From the NCBI RefSeq assembly GCF_013283665.1, contig NZ_JABEKU010000001.1, forward strand, positions 2,356,001 through 2,420,000: a DNA stretch of 64,000 nt, given 5' to 3'. The notes under the pieces are model-generated. The model was not told the DNA's origin, ran no database searches, and saw nothing but the letters and a program-made list of their open reading frames with translations. Made by a program: the position numbers and the translations under genes. Position 1 is the stretch's first letter, and the number at the start of each line of letters is the position of its first letter. Below are positions 8,042 to 16,014 of the stretch, one piece after another. The DNA is from Ensifer sesbaniae. GTDB lineage: Bacteria > Pseudomonadota > Alphaproteobacteria > Rhizobiales > Rhizobiaceae.

Positions 8042-8125
8042 CCTCATCATCGCTCTTACACCAGTGCCAGTACATCCGTGGTCAAAAGTCTAAAGCGACG
8101 CGGCAATTGCGAGCGGCGAGAAACT
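8010..8125 (-). ncRNA. Candidate small RNA ending at the 8010 terminator
   Basis: The minus strand between the SRPBCC stop codon and the terminator contains no reading frame of note but ends in a classical sRNA-type stem plus U-run. An AAGAGCGATGATGAGGAAGG stretch just before the stem could be an unpaired seed. The 5' end given is a guess. It may simply be a long 3' UTR of the upstream operon. Confidence 0.3.
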
Positions 8126-8234
8126 CAGCGCTCATCAGCAATGCCGATGGCGGCTATATAGGGAGCGATTGTGTCCGAAACAAGTTCAGTCGCGAATCGC
8201 CTCGGGGCGGCGCCAAAACCAGTCGGCCGAAACC

Positions 8235-8702
8235 TCACGCCGCCTTCGCCGCAAAGGCCCCGAGCAGCCCTGCCCAGCCGCCTTCGGAATCGAGCGACGC
8301 ACGGGCCACCTCCGCCTTCGCGCCGTAGTTGGCGAGGTCGCGGTGTTCGAGCCGCACGGTCGTGCCGCCCTCCGCCGTCGGTTCGAAGGTCACTTCCACC
8401 TCCGTCTCGAAATCCGGATCGAAGGTCCAATCGGCATTGAGCTGCCAGGCGAAGAGGATGCGCTTCGGCGGATCGTAAGCGAGCACCCGCCCCCATTCCT
8501 TCACCTCGCCCGAGGTGCCGATCTCGTACCAGCGTCCGCCGTCGGCACGCTCGACGACGACCGTTTTCTGGCCGCTCGCCGTCAGGCTATGGGTCTTCAG
8601 CCACCAGTCGCCCATGCGCGCCGTGAAGATCTCGAAGGCGCGCTCCGGCGGCGCGCCGACGGTTACGGATTTCACCACCGGCGCCGGCTCGATCCTATGC
8701 AT
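8235..8702 (-). CDS. SRPBCC / AHSA1-like domain protein
   Basis: This 155-residue protein has the START-like fold of the AHSA1/SRPBCC family: an opening VVKSVTVGAPPERAFEIFT, a central GGRWYEIGTSGEVKEWGRVLAYDPPKRILFAW and a closing TTVRLEHRDL followed by a long helix. Family members bind small hydrophobic ligands. Start 8702 is fixed by GGGAGG seven bases upstream; the earlier ATG overlaps that site. It lies 60 bp after an ArsR gene, the common ArsR-SRPBCC two-gene operon in which the regulator controls the pair. Confidence 0.85.
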   Translation of the reverse strand: MHRIEPAPVVKSVTVGAPPERAFEIFTARMGDWWLKTHSLTASGQKTVVVERADGGRWYEIGTSGEVKEWGRVLAYDPPKRILFAWQLNADWTFDPDFETEVEVTFEPTAEGGTTVRLEHRDLANYGAKAEVARASLDSEGGWAGLLGAFAAKAA

Positions 8703-8762
8703 GTGCTTTCCTCCCATTGCTCACGATGTCAGCGGATGTGCGCCGACCGTATCGCTTCCGCC

Positions 8763-9101
8763 CTATCGTTCCGGTTTCCTCGGCCCTGCTCCCGAAGCCT
8801 CGTCGCTGTCGGCCAGCACCTTGAAGGCGGCAAGCTGATCTTCCCAGAAACGATCCAGCCATTGCCGAAGCGGGCCGAGCCCCGCCGGATCGATCGAATA
8901 GATGCGCCTTTGGCCCAGCGGCTCGTCGCTGACCAGCCCCGCCTCCTTCAGCACCTTCAGATGCTGAGAAATCGCCGGCTGCGAGACCGGCAAGGAGCGG
9001 GCGACGTCGGCGACGGAGGAGCGCCCTTTGGCAAGCTTCTCGAAGATCGCCCTTCGCGTCGGATCCGCCAGCGCAGCCAGTACTTTTCCTTCATAAGTCA
9101 T
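8763..9101 (-). CDS. ArsR family winged-helix repressor
   Basis: The 112-residue protein has a winged-helix domain covering residues 5-85 (LADPTRRAIFEKLAKG, then the recognition helix in VSQPAISQHLKVLKEAGLV and the wing RRIYSIDP). No metal-binding Cys box is present, so it belongs to the metal-independent group that pairs with SRPBCC proteins. A symmetric set of CTTAT/ATAAG boxes overlaps its start codon and fits autorepression. The C-terminal tail is short and basic. Confidence 0.88.
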   Translation of the reverse strand: MTYEGKVLAALADPTRRAIFEKLAKGRSSVADVARSLPVSQPAISQHLKVLKEAGLVSDEPLGQRRIYSIDPAGLGPLRQWLDRFWEDQLAAFKVLADSDEASGAGPRKPER

Positions 9102-9128
9102 GGCTTATCATAAGGGCAGACTTATGAA
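9090..9128 (-). promoter_or_regulatory. Operator of the ArsR-SRPBCC operon
   Basis: TTCATAAGTC at 9090-9099 and GACTTATGAA at 9119-9128 are a perfect 10-bp inverted repeat. Between them CTTATCATAAG (9104-9114) is a second perfect palindrome. The left arm covers the ArsR start codon. Two overlapping sites for a dimeric repressor are the simplest reading. Confidence 0.65.
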
Positions 9129-9153
9129 AGTCAAGCTCGATGCCCCCAACGCG

Positions 9154-9186
9154 AAAGCGCCGCGCATTCGGCGGAATGCGCGGCGC
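9154..9186 (-). terminator. Terminator of the amino-acid ABC operon
   Basis: A perfect 13-bp stem (GCGCCGCGCATTC with GAATGCGCGGCGC, 4-base loop) lies 26 bp past the stop of the substrate-binding protein and is followed on the minus strand by TTT. Confidence 0.6.
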
Positions 9187-9211
9187 CCGGATCCGAGGGT
9201 GGGGGCAGGCC

Positions 9212-10069
9212 TTATTGCGGCGTCAGGTCGAAGCCGAACCACTTTTCGGAGAGGCGCTTGATGGTGCCGTCGGCCTTCGCCGCGGCGATGGCGTCGTCGA
9301 ACAGCGCCTTCAGTTCAGGATCGCTCTTGCGCAGCCCGACGGAGCTGCCGGCGCCGAGGAAGCCGCCTTGGAAGCGAGGGCCGACGATGACCATGTCGCT
9401 GTTGGCCGGCTTTTCGACCGCGGTCTTCAGATAGCCCATCGATGCCATGACGAAATCGACGCGGCCGGCGACGAGATCGAGGTCGTGCTGCTCGGTCGTC
9501 TTGTATTCACGCACCTCGACGACGTCCTTCAGATATTCGTCGATGAAACGGGCAGCGATCGAGGCTGTCTGGACGCCGATGGTCTTGCCTTCGACGAGCG
9601 GCTTCAACTCGTCGACCGCCTTGCGGGCGCCCGCCTCGTTGGAGGCGAGCGAGAAGAGTTCGCCCTTCATCGGCAGGGTTTCGAGCTCGCCGCCCTTCAG
9701 CGTCGCGAATGCCTGGCCGGTGCTGCCGTAGGACATCGAGAAGTCGATGACTTCCTTGCGCTTCTCCGTCGCCGACATGCCGGCCATGATCGCATCGAAC
9801 TTGCCGGCGTTGAGCGCCGGGATCAGACCGTCGAAGGACTGAGCGATGATGGTGCACTCGACCTTCATGTGATCGCAGAGATACTTGCTGAGCTCTATCT
9901 CGTAACCGTCGAGCGTGCCATCGGCCTTGGTGAGGTTATAGGGCGGAAAAGCACCTTCGGTGGCGATCGTCACCTTCGTCCACTTCTTGTCCTCGGCCTT
10001 CGCCGGCATGGACATCAGTCCCGCGGCCACGGCAAGCGCCGAAGCGATGATTGCGGTCGTTTTCTTCAT
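9212..10069 (-). CDS. Polar amino-acid ABC transporter, periplasmic binding protein
   Basis: The protein (285 aa) begins with a signal peptide (MKKTTAIIASALAVAAGLMSMPAKA). The mature part is a family 3 solute-binding protein: ATEGAFPPYNL, GYEIELSKYLC, FDGLIPALNAGKFDAIMAGMSATEKR, and a GRVDFVMASMGY hinge. These marks are typical of Lys/Arg/Orn and opine binders (ArgT, OccT, NocT type). It is the last gene of a five-gene leftward operon. The ligand cannot be read from sequence; the M20D amidohydrolase in the same operon suggests a conjugated amino acid. AAGGGG lies about nine bases before the ATG. Confidence 0.88.
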   Translation of the reverse strand: MKKTTAIIASALAVAAGLMSMPAKAEDKKWTKVTIATEGAFPPYNLTKADGTLDGYEIELSKYLCDHMKVECTIIAQSFDGLIPALNAGKFDAIMAGMSATEKRKEVIDFSMSYGSTGQAFATLKGGELETLPMKGELFSLASNEAGARKAVDELKPLVEGKTIGVQTASIAARFIDEYLKDVVEVREYKTTEQHDLDLVAGRVDFVMASMGYLKTAVEKPANSDMVIVGPRFQGGFLGAGSSVGLRKSDPELKALFDDAIAAAKADGTIKRLSEKWFGFDLTPQ

Positions 10070-10139
10070 TACAGCATTCCCCTTTTGTGGATGTTGATTG
10101 CTTTGATTGTTGGAGCCCGCCTGCCGTTGACGGCAGACT

Positions 10140-10916
10140 TCAACTCTTGATGAACTGGCGGAACCGCTCGGACCTGGAGCGGGTGAAGACCTCGTCCGGC
10201 GGGCCCTCCTCCTCGATCGTTCCCTTGTGCACGAACACGACGCGGCTCGAGACGTCGCGGGCAAAGCCCATCTCGTGGGTGACGACCAGCATGGTCCGCC
10301 CCTCCTCCGCGAGCCCGCGCATGACACGCAGCACCTCGCCGACCAGCTCCGGGTCCAGCGCCGAAGTCGGCTCGTCGAAGAGCATCGCCTTCGGGCGCAT
10401 GGCGAGCGCGCGGGCGATCGCGGCGCGCTGCTGCTGGCCGCCGGAGACGTGCGAGGGATAGTGATTGCGCTTGTCGGCGATGCCGACCTTGGCAAGCAGC
10501 GCTTCCGCCTCCTCGATCGCTTCCGCCCGGGGTCGCTTCAGCACATGCACCGGCGCCTCGATGACGTTTTCAAGCACCGTCTTGTGGGACCAGAGATTGA
10601 AGCTCTGGAACACCATGCCGAGTTCGGAGCGGATGCGATCCACCTGCTTCTGGTCGGCCGGGCGACTGCGACCGTCACTCAGCGTCTTCAGCCGGATCGC
10701 CTCGCCGGCGACCTCGATCGTGCCCGAATTCGGCACTTCCAGCATGTTGATGCAGCGAAGCAGCGTCGACTTGCCGGAGCCGGAGGATCCGAGGATGGAA
10801 ATCACTTCCCCCTCGCGCGCGTCGAGCGACACGCCTTTCAGGACCTCGACGGGACCGAAGCTCTTGTGAAGGTCGTGCACGCGGATGGCGACCGGTGCGG
10901 TGACGGCGGCGGACAT
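10140..10916 (-). CDS. Polar amino-acid ABC transporter, ATP-binding protein
   Basis: This ATPase subunit has 258 aa, with Walker A GSSGSGKST at 43-51, a Q-loop (GMVFQSFNLW), signature SGGQQQR, Walker B AMLFDEPTSALD and the switch His in VVTHEMGFARDV. An insert of about 20 residues between strands (RLKTLSDGRSRPADQKQVDRIR) is usual in the HisP/OccP group. It lies 2 bp after the stop of the permease gene, and a 70-bp gap separates it from the binding-protein gene. Confidence 0.9.
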   Translation of the reverse strand: MSAAVTAPVAIRVHDLHKSFGPVEVLKGVSLDAREGEVISILGSSGSGKSTLLRCINMLEVPNSGTIEVAGEAIRLKTLSDGRSRPADQKQVDRIRSELGMVFQSFNLWSHKTVLENVIEAPVHVLKRPRAEAIEEAEALLAKVGIADKRNHYPSHVSGGQQQRAAIARALAMRPKAMLFDEPTSALDPELVGEVLRVMRGLAEEGRTMLVVTHEMGFARDVSSRVVFVHKGTIEEEGPPDEVFTRSRSERFRQFIKS

Positions 10917-10918
10917 GT

Positions 10919-11641
10919 TCAATGGGCTTCTCCCTTGAGTTCGGCGGAGATCGGCAGCGGCGGGCGCAGTTGCGGGTTCAGCCGGTGTTCGGCGAAGGCG
11001 ACGAGCCGGGTCAGCGCGAAGTTTATGGCGAGATAGATGACGCCTGCGACGACGAAGACCTCGATCACCCGGTAGCTCTCCGAAATGATCTTGGCGGCAA
11101 CGCCGGTGATCTCCATCAGCGTGATGATCGAGGCGAGAGAGGTCGCCTTGACCATGGAGATCATCTCGTTGCCGTAGCCGGGCAGCGCCTGGCGAAGCGC
11201 CTGCGGCATGACGATGCGGCGGAAGATCATGAAACGCCCCATGCCGCAGGCCCGTGCCGCCTCGACCTGGCCGTGCGGCACGGAAAGCAGCCCGCCGCGG
11301 ATGATCTCGCTGGCATAGGCGGCCGTGTTCAGCATCAGCGCCAGCACCGCGCACCAGTAGGGTTCCCGCAGCAGCGGCCAGAAGATGCTGTGACGCACCG
11401 CCGGAAACTGGCTGAGGCCGTAATAGATCAGGAAGATCTGCACGAGCAGCGGCGTTCCGCGAAACAGGAACACATAGGCTCGGGCAAAGAGATCGAGCGC
11501 GAGATTGCCGGAGAGACGCGCAAGCGCCAGTCCAAGGGCCAGCACTGAGCCAAGCGCAATTGACGTCGCCGCGAGCTTCAGCGTCAGCGGCAGGGCCGAA
11601 AGCAGGCTCCAGAAGGTTTCGAGAGCGAACTGGATGTCCAT
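10919..11641 (-). CDS. Polar amino-acid ABC transporter, permease 2 (HisM type)
   Basis: The 240-residue membrane protein has about five helices and the EAA loop (EAARACGMGRFMIFRRIVMPQALRQALP is the region; key residues EAA...G) that docks on the ATPase. TPLLVQIFLIYYGL marks the HisMQ family. Its ATG overlaps the stop of the upstream permease by one base (TGATG), so the two permeases are coupled and form a heterodimer. Confidence 0.9.
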   Translation of the reverse strand: MDIQFALETFWSLLSALPLTLKLAATSIALGSVLALGLALARLSGNLALDLFARAYVFLFRGTPLLVQIFLIYYGLSQFPAVRHSIFWPLLREPYWCAVLALMLNTAAYASEIIRGGLLSVPHGQVEAARACGMGRFMIFRRIVMPQALRQALPGYGNEMISMVKATSLASIITLMEITGVAAKIISESYRVIEVFVVAGVIYLAINFALTRLVAFAEHRLNPQLRPPLPISAELKGEAH

Positions 11642-12360
11642 CAGCCCCTCCTGACGCCGCGCGAGAACCGTCGTTCGGTGACCTGGAGAACCAGGCCCGA
11701 GACGGTGGAAATGGCGAGATAGATCATTGCTGCGATGAAGAAGAAATCGAACGGGCGGCTGGTCGACCCGGCACCGATCTGCGCCTGGCGCAAGAGTTCG
11801 ACAACACCGGTGACCGAGACCAGCGCCGATTCCTTCAGCACCACCTGCCAGACGTTACCGAGGCCCGGCAGCGCATGGCGCAGCGTCAGCGGCGCGGTGA
11901 TGCGGCGGAATTTGAGGAGCCGTCCCATGCCACAGGCGGTTGCCGCCTCCAGCTCGCCCGGATGCACGGCGCGAAAGGCGCCGCGATAGACCTCGGTCTG
12001 CTGGGCACCGGAGGTGATGCCGACGGCAAGCGCGCCAGCAAGGAAGCCCGGAAAGCTGACGAAGCCCTCCTGGCCGAAGAACTGGCCGACCGCCGTCACC
12101 ACGGCGCTGCCGCCGAAATAGAAGAGATAGATCACCAAGAGGTCGGGAATGCCGCGAAGGACGGTGGTAAAGGCTTCGGCGGAGCCACGGACGACCGGAC
12201 CGCCGGAAATCTTCGCCCAGGCGCCGAAGATGCCGATGACGCCGCCGATCGCAAAACCGGCGATCGCGATCAGGATCGTCATCCACGCGCCGGCGGCCAG
12301 CACCGGCCCCCAGCCGTCCCGCCCGAAGCTGATGATGTCAAGAAAACCGGGCTCAGTCAT
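11641..12360 (-). CDS. Polar amino-acid ABC transporter, permease 1 (HisQ type)
   Basis: The 239-residue protein is the partner permease: TILIAIAGFAIGGVIGIFGAWAK in the first helices, TTVLRGIPDLLVIYLFYFGG, and an EAA loop near residue 140 (ELEAATACGMGRLLKFRRI). It is the second gene of the operon, 29 bp behind the amidohydrolase gene. Confidence 0.9.
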   Translation of the reverse strand: MTEPGFLDIISFGRDGWGPVLAAGAWMTILIAIAGFAIGGVIGIFGAWAKISGGPVVRGSAEAFTTVLRGIPDLLVIYLFYFGGSAVVTAVGQFFGQEGFVSFPGFLAGALAVGITSGAQQTEVYRGAFRAVHPGELEAATACGMGRLLKFRRITAPLTLRHALPGLGNVWQVVLKESALVSVTGVVELLRQAQIGAGSTSRPFDFFFIAAMIYLAISTVSGLVLQVTERRFSRGVRRG

Positions 12361-12389
12361 CGCAGCGCCTCCCTTCGCTTGTCGATTGA

Positions 12390-13814
12390 CTAACCATGGC
12401 TCACCCCGGGGATCGGCGGATCGACGTCATCAGGAATGGGATTGACGAAGGGCGTGCCGTCCAGTCTCGCCGCATGGTCGGCCTTGGCGGCGGCGATAAG
12501 CGAGGGGTCGAGGATCAGCGCGACCGCCGTGCTCGCCATCACCTTGGCCGCATGCTCCATGCCCTTGTGGGCGGCCGGCAGCTTGCCTTGCGCGACGAGC
12601 TGCCAGGAGTGCCCGGGCGTGCCGATCGCGTAAGTTGCGCCGCGCATCTGCACCGTCGGCACCACCCAGCTCACCGTTCCGACATCGGTGGAGCCGACGA
12701 GGGTGCCGGCGCCGTTTCCGGGCGGAAAGATCGTGTCGCAGAGGGAAATGCCGCGGCGCAGTTTCAGCCCGAACCGTTCGAAGGCGGAGGCGATATCCTC
12801 GTTGGTGAAGGTCTCCTGAAATCTTGCCGCGATCCTGCGGTCGTCCTCGTCGAACTGCGGCGGCCCCAGCTGCTCGAGCTGACGATGCATCAGCGCTTCC
12901 AGCGGTGTATTGCCGATCAGGTTGGCGTCGCCGCTGACGATCACGTCCGTGACCGTGGTGCCGGTCATCAGGGCAGCGCCCTTCGCGACGCTGCGGACCC
13001 GCTCGACGAGATCGAGCAGTTCCGGCAGGCTGCGGGCACGGACGAGATAGCGCGCCTTCGCCCGGGCCTGCACCACGTTCGGTGCGCTGCCGCCCGTGTC
13101 CGTCACCGCATAGTGGATCCGCGCCGACGACGGCATGTGCTCGCGCAGATAGTTGACCCCGACATTCATCAGCTCGAGCGCGTCGAGCGCACTGCGGCCA
13201 AGATGAGGTGCAGCCGAAGCATGCGACGCGCGGCCACTGAAGCGGAAGTCGAGCTCGTTGCAGGCAAGCGAGATCGGGTTATTGACGCCGGCAAAGGGTG
13301 CCGGATGCCAGGAAATGGCGATATCGACATCGTCGAACACGCCGGCGCGCACCATGAACCCCTTGGACGAGCCGCCCTCTTCCGCCGGGCAGCCGTAATA
13401 GCGGACCCGCCCCTTGATGCCATGGGCGGCGAGATAGTCCTTGACCGCGGTTGCCGCCATCATCGAGCCGGCGCCGAGCAGATTGTGTCCGCAGCCGTGA
13501 CCGTTGCCGCCGTCGGAGAGCGGCCGCTCCTCGGCAAGGCCGGCCTCCTGGCTCAAGCCCGGCAGGGCATCGAACTCGCCGAGTATGGCGATGACCGGTC
13601 CGCCCTCGCCTGCCTCGCCCATGAGCGCCGTCGGCATGCCGGCGATGCCGCGCGACACGCGGAAACCCTCGGCCTCCAGCACCGCCGCATGTTCCGCCGA
13701 CGAGCGAAATTCCTCGTAGTTGGTTTCCGGCGTATCCCAGACCCGGTCGCTGAGCGCGAAAAACCGCTCGCGCTTGGCTTCGAGGAGGTCCCAGACGGCA
13801 TCGGCATTTTTCAT
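12390..13814 (-). CDS. M20D family amidohydrolase (AbgB/ILR1-like)
   Basis: This 474-residue zinc hydrolase shows the M20D marks GHGCGHN at 105-111 (Cys108, His106/110), PAEEGGSSKG with Glu145/146, SWHPAPF and a C-terminal PGHSW His. Relatives split amide bonds of conjugated amino acids (p-aminobenzoyl-glutamate, auxin-amino acid conjugates, acyl amino acids). As first gene of an operon with a basic/polar amino-acid importer it probably frees the amino acid after uptake. There is no signal peptide, so it is cytoplasmic. Its promoter region is shared with the divergent GntR gene. Confidence 0.85.
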   Translation of the reverse strand: MKNADAVWDLLEAKRERFFALSDRVWDTPETNYEEFRSSAEHAAVLEAEGFRVSRGIAGMPTALMGEAGEGGPVIAILGEFDALPGLSQEAGLAEERPLSDGGNGHGCGHNLLGAGSMMAATAVKDYLAAHGIKGRVRYYGCPAEEGGSSKGFMVRAGVFDDVDIAISWHPAPFAGVNNPISLACNELDFRFSGRASHASAAPHLGRSALDALELMNVGVNYLREHMPSSARIHYAVTDTGGSAPNVVQARAKARYLVRARSLPELLDLVERVRSVAKGAALMTGTTVTDVIVSGDANLIGNTPLEALMHRQLEQLGPPQFDEDDRRIAARFQETFTNEDIASAFERFGLKLRRGISLCDTIFPPGNGAGTLVGSTDVGTVSWVVPTVQMRGATYAIGTPGHSWQLVAQGKLPAAHKGMEHAAKVMASTAVALILDPSLIAAAKADHAARLDGTPFVNPIPDDVDPPIPGVSHG

Positions 13815-13846
13815 CGTTTCTTGACTTCCGCAACAATAGTAACCAG

Positions 13847-14005
13847 AATTGGTGCCAATTTACGATAACATTTTTGGATACACAAGAGGCTCCTGAAACA
13901 ATTCGACTCGATGTGCACAAGGGCGAAAGGCTGGCGTGGAACACCGTTCTCCCGCATTGAATTGTTCAGGACAGCATCATAGTTTCTCCAAAAATGGAGC
14001 CAATT
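13847..14005. promoter_or_regulatory. Nested inverted repeats in the divergent M20D/GntR control region
   Basis: Three pairs of arms share nearly the same centre (about 13926-13932): AATTGG (13847-13852) with CCAATT (14000-14005), CATTTTTGGA (13869-13878) with TCCAAAAATG (13987-13996), and CCTGAAACAATTC (13892-13904) with GAATTGTTCAGG (13959-13970). AATTGGTGCCAATT at 13847-13860 is itself a perfect palindrome and the best single operator candidate. The GntR protein encoded next door is the likely ligand. Confidence 0.5.
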
Positions 14006-14082
14006 CCGCCGCAGAAACGCGCGGTGCGCGATGCTTCGGCAACGGACGGCGGCGACAGACGGAAAGAGAGTGTAAGGCAGAA

Positions 14083-14739
14083 ATGAGCGACGATCTGACG
14101 GAAATGCTGGCGCCCGAGGAGAAACCCGAGGAGAAGAAGGACGTCACCGACCTGTTGCTGCACGACATCCTGACCGGGACCTTGCCAGCCGGCACCTGGC
14201 TCAAGCAGATCGACTTGGAGCGCCGCTACGATTGCACGCGGCCGGAGGTGCGCCGGGCGCTCGACCGCCTGTCGCAGCGCCGACTGGTGCAGCACAATCC
14301 GAACCGCGGCTATCAGGTCTATGAGCTCGACGACCAGCGCACGCGGGAGATCAGCGATATCCGCGTGATCCTGGAGACGGGCGTTGCGGACCGGATGATC
14401 GCCAATGTCACGCCGGCGGCCATTGCCGAGCTGCGCGGGCTCGCGCGTCATTTCGACGAAATGTCGTTCCGCGGCTCCATCATGGAGCACTACGACGCCA
14501 ACCTCGCCTTCCACCGCGCCCTTCTCATGCTTGCCGGCAATTCCGAACTCGTGGAGGTCGTCGCCGAAATCCGCCAGCGAACCGTGTCAGCCCCGGTCTC
14601 GCAATGGCGCACACGGGCACGCATCGAGCAATCGGCGCGCGAGCACCATCTGATGGTCGACGCGCTGGAAGCGAGGGATCTCCCCGAACTGAAGCGGCTG
14701 ATCGAAATCCACATCCGCCAGGCGCCGATCAAAGCCTGA
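14083..14739 (+). CDS. GntR family regulator, FadR/FCD subfamily
   Basis: The regulator (218 aa) has an N-terminal winged helix (about residues 20-90; LLLHDILTGTLPAGTWLKQIDLERRYDCTRPEVRRALDRL is the region, with the RPEVRRAL recognition helix) and a C-terminal FCD domain with Asp/His metal-ligand candidates (Asp and His in the YDANLAFHRALL helix, His in AREHHLMVDAL). It is divergent from the M20D/ABC operon, with a 268-bp control region between, so it very likely represses that operon. Start 14083 (MSDDL) was chosen over a frame to 13936 that would translate the operator region. Confidence 0.85.
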   Translation: MSDDLTEMLAPEEKPEEKKDVTDLLLHDILTGTLPAGTWLKQIDLERRYDCTRPEVRRALDRLSQRRLVQHNPNRGYQVYELDDQRTREISDIRVILETGVADRMIANVTPAAIAELRGLARHFDEMSFRGSIMEHYDANLAFHRALLMLAGNSELVEVVAEIRQRTVSAPVSQWRTRARIEQSAREHHLMVDALEARDLPELKRLIEIHIRQAPIKA

Positions 14740-14929
14740 GCCTCTAGCTTTTCGGCGCTTCGCCGGTCAGGCGCACCGGCGGGTTGGCCAACCGCATCCG
14801 GTCCGTCGCAGGCGACGGCGGACGCGGCACTTCAGTTGGAGTACGAAGCCAAGCTCGCTGTCGGGCCCCCAACGAGGGTAATCAGGTCAGCCGTCACGCT
14901 GGGCCCCCGTTTGGCGTCATGGGAAGGTC

Positions 14930-15163
14930 TCACGAAGCCGAGAAATTCACCGTCACGCCGCGCTGGCGAAAGTATGCCTGCATCAGCTTCCTGCCAGAAC
15001 GATTGTTCTGCACGAGCCTCGCCGGGTCGAATACGGCTTCCTTCAAACCCGCCCGCGTCAACGCTGCCTTGAGGGTCGCAATATGCAAGTCGATGTCGGC
15101 ATTGTCCGCCTGCAGCGATTCATAAATGCGGTTTGTTGCATCGGCTACGGTCGGTTCGCTCAC
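14930..15163 (-). CDS. Small protein, unknown function
   Basis: A soluble protein of 77 residues, started by GTG at 15163 with AGGAG eight bases upstream. It has an N-terminal helix pair (DATNRIYESLQADNADIDLHIATLKAAL region) and a basic C-terminal half (NNRSGRKLMQAYFRQRG). The good ribosome site and helical pattern make it probable, but I do not recognise the family. It stands alone between the GntR gene and the VOC gene. Confidence 0.55.
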   Translation of the reverse strand: MSEPTVADATNRIYESLQADNADIDLHIATLKAALTRAGLKEAVFDPARLVQNNRSGRKLMQAYFRQRGVTVNFSAS

Positions 15164-15359
15164 GATTACACTCCTGTTGCTGTGTGGCTGGCGCTCGCCA
15201 CCTTCGTCAGCTTGACCCTATTGTGAAGAAAAATGCCAACGTCAATGGGTGACGATGGATTGGAGCAGCGCGTCCGCTTTCGATATGCGGGTTCCGGAAG
15301 CAGACCGGGAGCAAGCCCCTTTCGGTCGAGACGGCACGGCTACTTCGCGCCAGACGCGG

Positions 15360-15809
15360 TCATCTGCTCGGCTCATTACGGGTCTGTTCAAGCTCGAGAA
15401 TGTTCCCCTCAGGATCGCGTGCATAAGCAATGAGATACGGCTTATCCGTCGTCCCAAAGTCCGTGATTTCGCCAATCTGGCTGCCACCTGCCTGAATGAT
15501 CGCTGACAGCGCAACGCGAATATCCTCCATCTGGAATGACAGGTGTCCAAAGCCAGGCTCGTTCACCCTTGGCTGGCTCCGATCATACATGGTCCTGTGC
15601 TCATGGATTTCCAGAAAGGGGCGGTCGAGTGCGGGGAATTTGAGCCAGATCGTGTAGATCTCGCAGTTGGCAATCCCATTGCCTCTCGACACCTTTTCTC
15701 CAGACAACATCCTGGGGTCCCGAAGGGGCTCGCATTTCAAGACGTTCACGTAAAACGCGGCGAGCGCATCCGCGTCGCGGGCGACCAAGTTGATGTGTGC
15801 GAGCTTCAT
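15360..15809 (-). CDS. VOC superfamily (glyoxalase-type) protein
   Basis: The 149-residue protein is a two-module VOC fold: MKLAHINLVARDADALAAFYV opens the first repeat and PGFGHLSFQMEDI the second; YARDPEGNILELEQ closes it. Metal-ligand candidates are His5, His in GHLSF and Glu in NILELE. The family includes glyoxalases, fosfomycin-resistance enzymes and ring-cleaving dioxygenases; the substrate is unknown. ATG 15809 follows AGGA; the longer frame to 16025 has no pattern. Confidence 0.82.
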   Translation of the reverse strand: MKLAHINLVARDADALAAFYVNVLKCEPLRDPRMLSGEKVSRGNGIANCEIYTIWLKFPALDRPFLEIHEHRTMYDRSQPRVNEPGFGHLSFQMEDIRVALSAIIQAGGSQIGEITDFGTTDKPYLIAYARDPEGNILELEQTRNEPSR

Positions 15810-16014
15810 GCGGCTATCCTGGCAAAGGGGCAATCGTACAGATTGGCCGGGAAAGCAAAAGGGCTGCTGTCGGCCGATAGGGATCTTTGCGCACACTTGG
15901 GCACACACCGACGGATTGGTTCCACCCTTAAATCTGGCGCCATGGACCGGCGGCGAGGGCTCCATGAATTGGAACGCCTCTTGCAATCGCCTCGCGCGCG
16001 GCCCTGCCGCGAAG

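Larger units (their letters stand above)
7862..8234. other. 373-bp gap holding a terminator and a candidate sRNA
   Basis: No protein gene is convincing. The plus-strand frame at 7978-8328 overlaps the real minus-strand SRPBCC gene and lacks a ribosome site. On the minus strand there is a good intrinsic terminator at 8010-8041, about 190 bp past the end of the SRPBCC gene, which suggests an RNA in between. Confidence 0.55.

Noticed and set aside
7978..8328. Possible 116-residue plus-strand protein
   Set aside because: Overlaps the SRPBCC gene end and a minus-strand terminator; no ribosome site and no pattern.
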